Below, piece after piece: positions 37,370-45,798 of a stretch of DNA of 56,106 nucleotides; position 1 is the first letter of the stretch; every line of letters begins with the position of its first letter. The position numbers were made by a program, and so were the translations under genes. Under the pieces are notes generated by a model. The model searched no databases, was not told the DNA's origin, and saw only the letters and a program-made list of their open reading frames with translations. Source of the DNA: Bacteroidales bacterium (GTDB lineage Bacteria; Bacteroidota; Bacteroidia; Bacteroidales; UBA10428); contig JAFGEO010000100.1 of assembly GCA_016931575.1 (NCBI GenBank), positions 1-56,106 of the forward strand. The letters are read 5' to 3'.

Positions 37370-37786
37370 TTATTCATCCAATTTGATTGATACCGTGAAG
37401 TACCATTCTTTTTCAGTGAGGACAATCTTGTACTTTTTTCCTTTATTCATATAATACCATTGGTCTTTCCCTCCGGATTTATAATCCCTGTTCAGTCTGT
37501 CGATCACATCGGACAGGTTCGAGTAGGAATAAGATTCCCGGATATTGGTGCAGATATCATCATCAGAAAGAAAGAACAGTACAGTGATTTCATTGATCTT
37601 GTCCTCAAATTTCAGGTAGTTATAATGTGGATTAATTACCTCAGTATTGAGTCTCAGTCGCTTGTGAGTTACTTTCATACTATCTATGATCTGATCTTTA
37701 TGCATTCCGATATAATGCTGAGCCTCAGATGACTCCCCACTGCCAATCCAAAGACCGGCTAACAGTATTACTGAAAGTATCCTCAT
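37370..37786 (-). CDS. Small secreted protein in the MoxR/Bat operon
   Basis: A 138-residue protein with a signal peptide (about 1-22, ending SSEAQ) and no lipobox. I do not recognise the family. The mature part is a small alpha/beta domain (HYIGMHKDQIIDSMK, FEDKINEITVLFFLSDDDIC, a C-terminal KIVLTEKEWYFTVSIKLDE). It is embedded in the operon with 11-bp gaps on both sides, so it is co-expressed with moxR and the DUF58 gene. It probably works in the periplasm alongside the BatA/BatB/BatD complex (inference from position). Confidence 0.75.
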   Translation of the reverse strand: MRILSVILLAGLWIGSGESSEAQHYIGMHKDQIIDSMKVTHKRLRLNTEVINPHYNYLKFEDKINEITVLFFLSDDDICTNIRESYSYSNLSDVIDRLNRDYKSGGKDQWYYMNKGKKYKIVLTEKEWYFTVSIKLDE

Positions 37787-37797
37787 AAGTAACTTGT

Positions 37798-38808
37798 CTA
37801 TGGTACTTCTATCGTATTTAAAATTTCAGTGATTATTTCTTCAGAAGAAATATTCTCTGCTTCAGCCTCATAAGTCAGACCAATACGATGACGCAATACA
37901 TCGTGGCATACCGCCCTGACATCCTCAGGCACGACATAACCCCGGCGTTTAATGAAAGCATATGCTTTTGCTGCTTTAGCCAGGTTGATGCTTGCCCTTG
38001 GAGAGCCTCCATAATTAATTAATGACGAAAACCTTGCCAAATTATACTTTTCAGGCGTACGAGATGCAAAAACTATGTCCAAAATGTAGTTCTCGATTTT
38101 TTCATCCATGTAGACATCCTTAACAACTCCTTTGGCTTTCAGGATGTTATCAGGCTTCATAATTTGCGAAGCGATAGGGAAATTGGTTTGAAGATTTTCC
38201 CTGACAATGAGCTTCTCCTCTGCAATATTTGGATACGTAAGTACTACCTTGAGCATGAACCTGTCAAGCTGTGCTTCAGGAAGCGGGTAGGTACCCTCTT
38301 GTTCAATGGGGTTTTGTGTTGCCATCACCAGGAAGGGAGAAGGCAAATTGTACGTATTGGCACCAATCGTTACATGCTTCTCCTGCATAGCTTCGAGCAA
38401 AGCACTTTGTACTTTGGCAGGAGAACGGTTTATTTCATCCGAGAGGATGAAATTCGCGAAGATCGGCCCTTGCTTCACAATGAACTCCTCCTTCTTCTGA
38501 CTGTAAATCATGGTACCTATCAGGTCGGCTGGTAACAAATCAGGTGTAAACTGAATACGACTGAATTTAGCATCAATAATAGACGCCATCGTATTGATCG
38601 CTAAAGTTTTTGCCAAACCTGGCACGCCTTCCAACAGGATATGTCCATCAGATAATAAGGCAATAAGTAAACTGTCCACCAAATGTTTCTGACCGACAAT
38701 TACTTTTCCCATCTCCATATTAATGAGATCTACAAATGAACTTTCCGCTTTAATCTTCTCGTTGAGTTCCTGGATATTTACATTCACTTGGTTCATAGTA
38801 TGATTCAT
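37798..38808 (-). CDS. MoxR-family AAA+ ATPase
   Basis: A 336-residue MoxR-type ATPase. Walker A is GVPGLAKT, Walker B is FILSDEINRSP and sensor 1 lies in LVMATQNPIEQEGTYPLPEAQLDRF; a C-terminal helical lid follows with GGSPRASINLAKAAKAYA and RGYVVPEDVRAV. MoxR proteins act as chaperone-like motors on VWA-domain partners, here DUF58, BatA and BatB. It is first gene of the nine-gene operon. The initiator is either the ATG at 38808 or the one four codons later. Confidence 0.93.
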   Translation of the reverse strand: MNHTMNQVNVNIQELNEKIKAESSFVDLINMEMGKVIVGQKHLVDSLLIALLSDGHILLEGVPGLAKTLAINTMASIIDAKFSRIQFTPDLLPADLIGTMIYSQKKEEFIVKQGPIFANFILSDEINRSPAKVQSALLEAMQEKHVTIGANTYNLPSPFLVMATQNPIEQEGTYPLPEAQLDRFMLKVVLTYPNIAEEKLIVRENLQTNFPIASQIMKPDNILKAKGVVKDVYMDEKIENYILDIVFASRTPEKYNLARFSSLINYGGSPRASINLAKAAKAYAFIKRRGYVVPEDVRAVCHDVLRHRIGLTYEAEAENISSEEIITEILNTIEVP

Positions 38809-38830
38809 TTTAAGCTTTGAAATAAGTGAT

Positions 38831-38862
38831 CGAAAGTACTAATTTTTCATGCTACCGACCAA
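38831..38862 (-). promoter_or_regulatory. Candidate promoter of the MoxR/Bat operon
   Basis: On the minus strand: TTG at 38862-38860, a 21-bp spacer and TACTTTCG at 38838-38831, one base off TAnnTTTG. The leader to the ATG at 38808 would be about 15 nt. Confidence 0.4.
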
Positions 38863-39019
38863 GTCCCCCAGTACTAAAAAACCTAAAATTCGAGGGCACT
38901 TTCAGGGGTATTTGTTAAAAAATGTTAAGAGCCTTTTCGGGATTGTTCTGTCTGCTTTAAATGACTTTCATTTTAAAATAAACAGTAGGGGAAAATCCTT
39001 ATCTTCATACCCAGGTTGA

Positions 39020-39775
39020 ATGAATATGGAGCATCGGTATTTTATTGTAATGCAATTTAATGGTACGAGGTATTGCGGATGGCAGGTGCAGCCGAATTCC
39101 CCAACGATCCAGAACGAATTGAATAAAAAGCTCGGACTGATCCTTCAGCAAACCATAGCCACTACAGGAGCCGGACGCACCGATACAGGTGTTCATGCTT
39201 CCTGCTTCATCGCACATTTTGACAGTACAACTGATCTAACTTCCACGCTTCCTGCTATCACCCGAAAACTGGATCAGTTTCTGTCCCCTGATATTCACGT
39301 CAGCCGCATAGTTCCCATGCATCAGGATGCCCATGCCAGGTATGACGCCATATCACGTACCTATAAATATTATATCAGCCAAAAAAAAGAGGTATTCAAA
39401 ACCGATTTCACCTGGCAGGTTGGGCATAAACTTGATTTGGAACTAATGAACCAGGGTGCTGAAATCATTAGGAATACAGAAGATTTTACTTCATTCAGTA
39501 AATTGCATACTGATGTAAAATCAAACGTTTGTCATATAAAAAGCGCCAGTTGGTCAAAAACAGAGGACCAATTGGTTTTTACGATCACAGCTGATCGTTT
39601 CCTCCGAAACATGGTTCGTGCAATTGTTGGGACCCTTGTGTATCTTGGGAGAAATAAATTGACTGTAAATGACTTAGATAGCATTATAGCCTCGAAAAAC
39701 CGTTCTCAGGCAGGAGAATCTGCTCCTGCCCGAGGTCTTTTCCTCGATCATATTGCCTATCCCTACCCCTTTTAG
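39020..39775 (+). CDS. truA: tRNA pseudouridine(38-40) synthase TruA
   Basis: A 251-residue enzyme that makes pseudouridine at positions 38-40 of the tRNA anticodon arm. It has the N-terminal YFIVMQFNGTRYCGWQVQP, the catalytic Asp in GAGRTDTGVHA, and the C-terminal FLRNMVRAIVGTLVYLG and APARGLFLDHI blocks typical of TruA. Length is normal for the family. It is divergent from moxR across about 210 bp. The initiator is the ATG at 39020, with another two codons on. Confidence 0.95.
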   Translation: MNMEHRYFIVMQFNGTRYCGWQVQPNSPTIQNELNKKLGLILQQTIATTGAGRTDTGVHASCFIAHFDSTTDLTSTLPAITRKLDQFLSPDIHVSRIVPMHQDAHARYDAISRTYKYYISQKKEVFKTDFTWQVGHKLDLELMNQGAEIIRNTEDFTSFSKLHTDVKSNVCHIKSASWSKTEDQLVFTITADRFLRNMVRAIVGTLVYLGRNKLTVNDLDSIIASKNRSQAGESAPARGLFLDHIAYPYPF

Positions 39776-39785
39776 AGTACTTTTG
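39753..39785 (+). promoter_or_regulatory. Candidate promoter of the YfiR-like gene
   Basis: TTG at 39753-39755, a 22-bp spacer and TACTTTTG at 39778-39785, a perfect TAnnTTTG. It overlaps the 3' end of truA and gives a leader of about 65 nt. Confidence 0.45.
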
Positions 39786-39858
39786 TTTAAATCTTTTTTA
39801 AAAAGTTTTAGAAACAATTATTTAATTTAATCGTTAAATCATCAAAAAACAACTCAAT

Positions 39859-40371
39859 ATGAGAAAAGCAGTCAGCATATTAACCCTATTGTTAACCCTT
39901 AATCTATTTTCTTTTTCACAAACGGATATATCAAGAGCAGAAGCCCTATTCATCTATAATTTCTCGAGATTGATCGAGTGGCCGGCAAATTATAAAACGG
40001 GACCCTTCGTGATCGGGGTAATTGGTAACTCTCCAATTTCCGGTCAGCTCGAAGGATTCACCTCCGGAAAGCAAGTTGGAAGCCAACCCATACAGGTAAA
40101 AAAATTCTCGAGTGCAGCTGAGATTTCGACCTGCCACATTCTTTTTGTTCCTTTTTCAGAAACCAAGAATCTGGAATCGATGCTTCCTAAATTGTCGGGT
40201 AAGAGCACCTTGGTCATTACCGAGAAGGGAGGAGCGATTGATGAGGGAGCGGCAATAAATTTCGTTGTAATTGGTGACAAACTCAAATTTGAGCTTAGCC
40301 CTGGAAATATATCCACCAGACAGATGCAGATGAGCTCTAAACTCAACGAGATGGCTTATAAGGTATATTAA
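39859..40371 (+). CDS. YfiR/DUF4154-family secreted protein
   Basis: A 170-residue protein with a signal peptide (about 1-20, ending SFSQ) and a DUF4154 domain. It has ALFIYNFSRLIEWP, GPFVIGVIGNSP, CHILFVPFSETKN, a STLVITEKGGAIDEGAAINFVV block and the C-terminal FELSPGNISTRQMQMSSKL. YfiR in Pseudomonas represses a diguanylate cyclase from the periplasm; in Bacteroidota DUF4154 often occurs beside sensor kinases. Here it stands alone after truA, with no cyclase or kinase adjacent. Its last 4 bp overlap the convergent aroE. Confidence 0.85.
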   Translation: MRKAVSILTLLLTLNLFSFSQTDISRAEALFIYNFSRLIEWPANYKTGPFVIGVIGNSPISGQLEGFTSGKQVGSQPIQVKKFSSAAEISTCHILFVPFSETKNLESMLPKLSGKSTLVITEKGGAIDEGAAINFVVIGDKLKFELSPGNISTRQMQMSSKLNEMAYKVY

Positions 40372-41120
40372 AAATCTGAATTCCATATTTTCCAGGCTTC
40401 TTCAGCCTGGATATACAGCATAGGCAGTCCGTTTAACAGGCTTGCCTTTTTTTCTTCCCCTTTTTTCAGGAATAAGGTTTTCTCCGGATTATAGATCAGG
40501 TCATACAATATATGTTCACTGGTCAGGGCTTCATAAGGGATATCGGGACAGCTGTCAGTATTGGGATGCATTCCCAACGGGGAGCAATTCACTATTACTT
40601 TTGAGGCACGGACCAGTTCAGGACTTACCTGCTCATAACTCAGAATAGTTTCATTGACAGGCCTGCGGGAAACAAATTTTACTGTCAGTCCATGACGCGA
40701 TAAAATGTAGGCAACAGCTTTTGATGCCCCACCGGTACCAAGCACCAATGCAGAAGTATGTTCCTTCGTCAAGACTTTCAGAAGTGGTCTTTCAAATCCA
40801 AAAACATCTGTATTAAATCCTTTGAGCTTCCTTTCATTGCCTTTGCCGGTGATGCGGATAGTATTCACGGCCCCTATTTCCAGAGCCTGCTCATCAACTT
40901 CATCCAGGAAGGGGATGACCTGTTGCTTGTAGGGAATGGTTACATTTAGTCCACAGATATCAGCCTGTCGCTCAAGGAGCTCCGATAAGAGCCCTATATG
41001 TTCCAGAGGAAAGTTTTCATAGCAGTGATCTGCAAGCCCCTCCCGCTTAAATTTCTCAGTAAAATATTTTTGCGAAAAGCTATGCCCTAATGGATAACCA
41101 ATCAGCCCAAAGGTTTTCAT
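40368..41120 (-). CDS. aroE: Shikimate dehydrogenase AroE
   Basis: A 250-residue enzyme of aromatic amino acid synthesis that reduces 3-dehydroshikimate with NADPH. Landmarks are GLIGYPLGHSFSQKYF (shikimate-binding Ser pair), GLNVTIPYKQQVIPFLD (catalytic Lys), GAVNTI, GFNTDVFGF (catalytic Asp), the dinucleotide loop VLGTGGASKAV and SPLGMHPN. The NADP-specific SRRP follows the Rossmann strand. It begins 2 bp after the DUF368 gene stop, so the two form an operon. Confidence 0.95.
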   Translation of the reverse strand: MKTFGLIGYPLGHSFSQKYFTEKFKREGLADHCYENFPLEHIGLLSELLERQADICGLNVTIPYKQQVIPFLDEVDEQALEIGAVNTIRITGKGNERKLKGFNTDVFGFERPLLKVLTKEHTSALVLGTGGASKAVAYILSRHGLTVKFVSRRPVNETILSYEQVSPELVRASKVIVNCSPLGMHPNTDSCPDIPYEALTSEHILYDLIYNPEKTLFLKKGEEKKASLLNGLPMLYIQAEEAWKIWNSDF

Positions 41121-41122
41121 GA

Positions 41123-42088
41123 CTACTCCTCCTTTCCTTCAGCAAGCCGTTCCATCATAGCAATGGAAATAATCCCTAAAATAACAAGACTTCCGGCGGT
41201 AAGCAACACCATCTTATCCTTGCCGGTATTAAAGTCAGGGAGGATCTGCTCATAAGAATATACTTTGATATCTTCTTCAGTATCAGTAAAAGCGCCATAC
41301 TCATCTACCGGAATCACCTTACCATCATTGTCGAACGATCTTTTCCAGGGCCAGAGGATGATCAGTGATCCCAGGATAAAACCTGTAAGCAGGGCTATGG
41401 TCTGGTTCCTGTATTTTTTAAAAACCCAGCTAAGAAAGTGGGAGAATGCGATAAGCCCAACAGCTGCTCCCAGGACTACCGGAAATAAAATCTTTATATT
41501 CAGGTCATTCACAGCATCGATCATGACCAACTGATAGTTCCCCAGCAGGATAAGGACAAAACTTCCCGAAAGGCCTGGCAGGATCATGCTACAAATTGCG
41601 ATAATGCCACAAATTATCAGGTATATGAAGTTTTCATTCTCGGTTGCCGGTGAAAGGAACGAAATCGAAAATGCAGCAGCCGCTCCGATCAGAAATGTAA
41701 TCACCACAGATAAATTCCTTCCCCGGATGGTTTTCCCGACGAAATAGACGGATGCAAGGATCAGACCGAAAAAATATGCCCATATATATATTGGATAGTT
41801 TACGAACAGGTAATCCAGCAAATGTGCCAGGGAAAGGATGCTAAGGGCAATGCCACTGAATACTGCAATCAGAAAGCCCAGGTTGATATGCCTGGCAAAC
41901 TCTGCGAACTTTCCTTTCAGGATAAGTTTAAGGGCTTCAAGGTTAAATGATTTGATAGAGTCTATCAGCTCTTCAAAAATTCCTGTGATAAGTGCTACGG
42001 TTCCTCCCGACACACCGGGAATAACATTGGCGGCACCCATACCGATACCTTTGAGAGCCAGGACGAAATAGTATTTCAATTGTTTCAC
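41123..42088 (-). CDS. DUF368 membrane protein (PopT-type polyprenyl-phosphate translocase)
   Basis: A 321-residue polytopic membrane protein with about eight hydrophobic segments and the DUF368 signature LKGIGMGAANVIPGVSGGTVALITGIFEEL (given in part: GAANVIPGVSGGT), plus a repeat-like MILPGLSGSFVLILLGNY in the second half. Members of this family were reported to recycle undecaprenyl phosphate across the inner membrane for envelope synthesis. It is translated just before aroE. Coupling to cell-wall or surface-glycan assembly is inferred. Confidence 0.88.
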   Translation of the reverse strand: MKQLKYYFVLALKGIGMGAANVIPGVSGGTVALITGIFEELIDSIKSFNLEALKLILKGKFAEFARHINLGFLIAVFSGIALSILSLAHLLDYLFVNYPIYIWAYFFGLILASVYFVGKTIRGRNLSVVITFLIGAAAAFSISFLSPATENENFIYLIICGIIAICSMILPGLSGSFVLILLGNYQLVMIDAVNDLNIKILFPVVLGAAVGLIAFSHFLSWVFKKYRNQTIALLTGFILGSLIILWPWKRSFDNDGKVIPVDEYGAFTDTEEDIKVYSYEQILPDFNTGKDKMVLLTAGSLVILGIISIAMMERLAEGKEE

Positions 42089-42484
42089 TTACTAAGATTT
42101 AGTTGAGCAGCAAAGATAGAATTTTTCAGGGAAGACAGAATTTTCCATCGGGGACATTCCGAATAAAAAATCATATGGGCATCATGCTATCTCCATCCCC
42201 GGATGATAACTCCCTATTGGACAGCGATCGAGGATCAGCAGCATCTACTCCTTCAATTCCAGTAAACTCTTTCTCCGGGACCCTGACCTCATTGATCCGA
42301 TTGCCGGACCGGGAATAAAGGGAAAACATTAGTAATAATCCGGCTGTAAGTCAGGTAAGCATTTTTCTGTTCATTTTTAATTATTTCAGTAACCTGCAGG
42401 GTGGAATTTACGGCCGACACAGATCGAAGATTGGTGAGAAAGTCATTTTTTCTCGCTGATAAGAAAAATACACAAGATCTTACT

Positions 42485-42514
42485 TTGCCTTTTCATAGTA
42501 TACAGGTAATTTTA
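42485..42514 (+). promoter_or_regulatory. Candidate promoter of the type IX-secreted protein gene
   Basis: TTG at 42485-42487, a 19-bp spacer and TAATTTTA at 42507-42514. Its place just before the ATG at 42542 supports that start over longer readings from 42401. The remaining gap back to 42089 shows no convincing gene. Confidence 0.4.
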
Positions 42515-42526
42515 ACAAACCTGTAT
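42500..42526. promoter_or_regulatory. Operator-like inverted repeat
   Basis: ATACAGGT at 42500-42507 and ACCTGTAT at 42519-42526 form a perfect 8-bp inverted repeat with an 11-bp centre. It spans the candidate -7 box and start site, a usual position for a repressor operator. An RNA hairpin is the alternative. Confidence 0.35.
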
Positions 42527-42541
42527 TTAAAAGCCCGGAAT

Positions 42542-44212
42542 ATGAAAAATAGTATTCTTATCGGTGTATTTGTCGCTTTCAGTATCTCAGCTTCAACAGC
42601 ACAGGAGGCTATTATCATAGACCATTCCTGTGACAATTTAGCCGAGATTCCTGCGGAATGGATTGATTCAGCAAAATCCAGGCTCTTCATTGCATACGGA
42701 CATACCTCACATGGAAGCCAGCTGATCTCCGGCATGAATGCACTGAAATCGTATTATACGGATGGTACTTATAACTGGAGCCATGAAGGCGGAGAAGACG
42801 CCCTGCACCTTTTTGAAGGATCGCAGTACAGCGAAGGAGATCTGGACCACGATGCAGGCTATGCCGGATGGGATGATAAAACCCGCACGTACCTTGATGC
42901 AAATCCTTCCTGCAATGTCCTGGTATGGTCGTGGTGCGGACAGGTAGACGATGTAGACCTGGATTCTCACTATTTTACTCCGATGGAGGAATTGGAAGCT
43001 GAGTACCCCAATGTAAAATTTGTATATATGACAGGCCATCTGGAGGGTGAAGGAATTGAAGGAAACCTGAATACCGCCAACCAGACCATCAGGGATTACT
43101 GCCTTGAGAACCGTAAGGTCCTGTTTGATTTTGCTGACATAGAAAAATATGATCCCGATGCGCTGATCAACTACCAGGAACTCTGGGCCAATGATGCCTG
43201 TTTGTACGATCCCGATGGTAGTGATCCGATCGAGCGAACTGTAAACTGGGCTACCCAATGGTTAAGCAACAACCCTTCCCATGAGCTTTCATCAATTTCT
43301 TCGCTTTGCGGAGAATGTTCACATTCGGTAAGCTTAAACTGCATAAAGAAAGGAATCGCCAGCTGGTACCTTTGGGCCCGTCTTGCCGGCTGGCAGGAGG
43401 TTGATCCCGGGTTCCCTGTCACTGACATCCGGATTTCAAGTGAAGGCGATGCTGATACGATTTCCATGGAGGGTGGAACCCTTCAACTATATGCTTCGGT
43501 TCTGCCGGAAAACGCCAGTATCAGGGAGGTTTCATGGTCGGTTACTAACAGCACGGGCCAGGCAGACATAAACAGCTCCGGGCTGCTCACAGCCATTTCA
43601 AATGGATTGGTCATTGTCAGGGCATCCGCAATGGATGGCACAGGCATATACGATGAATTTTCCGTCACGATCTTCAACCAATCCTCCATTGCGATTGAGT
43701 CCATCAGCATCAGCTCAGAAGGTGCTATTACAGAAATTACTGTTCCGGGAGGAAGTTTGCAATTATATGCACAGATTCTTCCTGCCAGTGCCAGTGATCA
43801 GAACATAAACTGGGAGATAATCAGCAACAGCGGGAACGCATCAGTTAACCAGGCGGGCTTGGTAACTGCTATTGCTAACGGGACAGTTTCTGTACAAGCC
43901 AGCTCTCTGGCAAATGAATCCGTTAATGATGCGATAGAAATTACCATTTCCGGACAAACAGCAGATGCTTTTCAAACACACCAAATCATACCTGATATCC
44001 GGATTTCAGGGGAGGATCTTCTTATCCGGAATGAAGACTTTAACATACAGGTTATTCGCGTGGTCAGCCTGAACGGCGGCGTATTGCTTAGCGAAAAGGT
44101 ATTCTCCGACAGCCATTCTATCAGCCTCAGCGGTCTAAAATCAGGAATCTATGCCATCCAGGCGATTTCCGATTTACATGGTTACCGAAGTGTTCTGCTA
44201 GCTGTTCCCTAG
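42542..44212 (+). CDS. Secreted protein with Ig-like domains and type IX sorting domain
   Basis: A 556-residue protein with a signal peptide ending STAQ (about residue 21). The N-terminal globular domain (about 22-290) has unusual conserved-looking motifs: AYGHTSHGSQLI (about 51-62), VLVWSWCGQVD, FVYMTGHLEGEG and CGECSHS. These hint at a hydrolase, but I cannot name the family. Two Big_2-type bacterial Ig domains follow (about 300-390 and 395-480). A C-terminal segment ending SISLSGLKSGIYAIQAIS matches type IX secretion sorting domains. The protein is therefore probably exported across the outer membrane by that system and released or anchored at the surface. The start is placed at 42542 because the signal peptide begins there. 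Confidence 0.75.
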   Translation: MKNSILIGVFVAFSISASTAQEAIIIDHSCDNLAEIPAEWIDSAKSRLFIAYGHTSHGSQLISGMNALKSYYTDGTYNWSHEGGEDALHLFEGSQYSEGDLDHDAGYAGWDDKTRTYLDANPSCNVLVWSWCGQVDDVDLDSHYFTPMEELEAEYPNVKFVYMTGHLEGEGIEGNLNTANQTIRDYCLENRKVLFDFADIEKYDPDALINYQELWANDACLYDPDGSDPIERTVNWATQWLSNNPSHELSSISSLCGECSHSVSLNCIKKGIASWYLWARLAGWQEVDPGFPVTDIRISSEGDADTISMEGGTLQLYASVLPENASIREVSWSVTNSTGQADINSSGLLTAISNGLVIVRASAMDGTGIYDEFSVTIFNQSSIAIESISISSEGAITEITVPGGSLQLYAQILPASASDQNINWEIISNSGNASVNQAGLVTAIANGTVSVQASSLANESVNDAIEITISGQTADAFQTHQIIPDIRISGEDLLIRNEDFNIQVIRVVSLNGGVLLSEKVFSDSHSISLSGLKSGIYAIQAISDLHGYRSVLLAVP

Positions 44213-44533
44213 ACCATTTTTTTCTGTCGCTTCCTGAAAAGCCAGCCCGATATCATTATTCCAGGGAATGCCGGGCAGAGATAAAAAAATATTTCCGGAA
44301 ATTGCACAAAGCGTTTTTACTGACTTAATGGATAACTCTGCATACAAAATCTGCCCATGAGTAATTGAGAAATTTTCAGGATGCAGGTTCTTACTCAAGG
44401 TAATAAATTAAAATTAGAAGAAAGAATTCATACTATTCATCCTGATGTTATCCCAGTTTCACCCCTCAGTGGCAACTTTTACCCCCACATTTACAAATCT
44501 GCCTCATCGATCCTGGCCATCAGGCCATTTTGA

Positions 44534-44564
44534 TTGTATGGCATTCATTCCTGCGTTTACTTTG
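44534..44564 (+). promoter_or_regulatory. Weak candidate promoter of the alpha/beta hydrolase gene
   Basis: TTG at 44534-44536, a 20-bp spacer and TTACTTTG at 44557-44564, one fixed position off TAnnTTTG. It ends 13 bp before the ATG at 44578. The 365-bp gap after 44212 shows nothing else I can support. Confidence 0.25.
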
Positions 44565-44577
44565 TATAACAAATCGA

Positions 44578-45738
44578 ATGCACGTGGACTATACAACGCA
44601 TTATAGTGAATTGAGGGATCTCCTTCGGGCTGGTTCAGGACAGCTCCCATTGGAAAACGAAGATAACATACAGCTTCTCAATTCGAATTTTAAATCTGAG
44701 TTTTCCATTCAACTGAATAGTGACCCCTCCCATTCTTTGGATGCAATTTTTGCTGACAGCCAGAAAACTGTCTCCAGGAATGCTGAATTTAATCTTCCGA
44801 TAGTAAGGCCTGCGGGCGACAAAGCCCTGAAAAATGCCATTATCCTGCTGCACGGATTAAACGAGAGGAGTTGGGAAAAATATATGCCCTGGGCGTACTC
44901 CCTGGCACAGCAGACCGGAAAATCCGTGATCCTGTTTCCCATTGCCTATCATATGGACCGCTCACCCGAATCCTGGAATAATCCCCGGGAGATGTCACCC
45001 TATGTGAGTCGGCGTACCCATCGAATTCCCGGTTTACATGATTCAAGCTATGTAAACATTGCACTCAGTGAACGCATTGACAAGCAGCCCCAACGTTTTT
45101 TCCTGTCCGGTTACCAGGCAGCCCAGGACATCATGAATCTGATGGATGAGCTGAAGGAAGGGAGGCATCCATTATTTGAGGAGGGCACCCATGTTGACTT
45201 TTTCGCCTACTCCATCGGTGTCTTGCTCTCCGAGGTGCTTTTAATGGCTAATCCGGGTGGTCGGTTCGGGAACTCCAGGTTCTTTTTCTTCTGCGGCGGG
45301 AGTGTTTTGGAAGGCATGCGCGGGGGGTCCAGGTTCATTATTGATACAGAGGCATTTTCAAGACTGGCATCCTTTTACAATAAGGAGCTGGAAGATGAAT
45401 CCAGGAAATCGGGGCTATTCTCAGACCTCTTGTCCAACACCAGGCTCGGACAGTCCTTCATACACCTGACTTCGTTTTCAAAGCTTAACCGGGTTAGCAA
45501 AAAATTCATGCACACCATTCAGGGACAGATCCAGACAATCTGCCTGAAATCTGACAAGGTCATGCCGGCAGAAAATGTCAGGAAAAGCCTTTCGGGAACA
45601 CAGGTTATTGAACTGGATTTTCCGTATCAACATACTCATGAAGTCCCATTCCCCTTGCGTCCGACGAAATTTGACCAGTTAATCGACAAGGCTTTTACAC
45701 AGGTATTTTCGCGTGCAGGATTGTTCCTTGCTACATAA
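44578..45738 (+). CDS. Alpha/beta-hydrolase-fold protein
   Basis: A 386-residue cytosolic protein with no signal peptide. A hydrolase fold is indicated by AIILLHGLNERSW (oxyanion strand and HG), VILFPIAYHMDRSP, the nucleophile elbow VDFFAYSIGVLLSE (Ser in the Y-S-x-G turn) and a late His in YQHTHEVPFP; an Asp in LKSDKVMP could complete the triad. The substrate is unknown. The ATG at 44578 is chosen because the earlier reading from a TTG at 44530 overlaps the candidate promoter. It is followed by a bidirectional terminator. Confidence 0.75.
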   Translation: MHVDYTTHYSELRDLLRAGSGQLPLENEDNIQLLNSNFKSEFSIQLNSDPSHSLDAIFADSQKTVSRNAEFNLPIVRPAGDKALKNAIILLHGLNERSWEKYMPWAYSLAQQTGKSVILFPIAYHMDRSPESWNNPREMSPYVSRRTHRIPGLHDSSYVNIALSERIDKQPQRFFLSGYQAAQDIMNLMDELKEGRHPLFEEGTHVDFFAYSIGVLLSEVLLMANPGGRFGNSRFFFFCGGSVLEGMRGGSRFIIDTEAFSRLASFYNKELEDESRKSGLFSDLLSNTRLGQSFIHLTSFSKLNRVSKKFMHTIQGQIQTICLKSDKVMPAENVRKSLSGTQVIELDFPYQHTHEVPFPLRPTKFDQLIDKAFTQVFSRAGLFLAT

Positions 45739-45739
45739 A

Positions 45740-45762
45740 AAAACCGGCCTTTAGCCGGTTTT
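45740..45762. terminator. Bidirectional terminator between convergent genes
   Basis: A 9-bp perfect stem (AAAACCGGC at 45740-45748, GCCGGTTTT at 45754-45762) has a 5-nt loop. It has four T on the plus strand and seven T on the minus strand, so it can end both the hydrolase gene and the convergent phosphosulfolactate synthase operon. Confidence 0.8.
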
Positions 45763-45798
45763 CAGGATTGATGGATACTATTTGAAGAGTCAGGGTTG

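Noticed and set aside
42103-42318. A 71-codon frame in the gap after the DUF368 gene
   Set aside because: It starts right at the divergent gene's upstream region and has no motif or ribosome binding site. The gap is better explained as regulatory.
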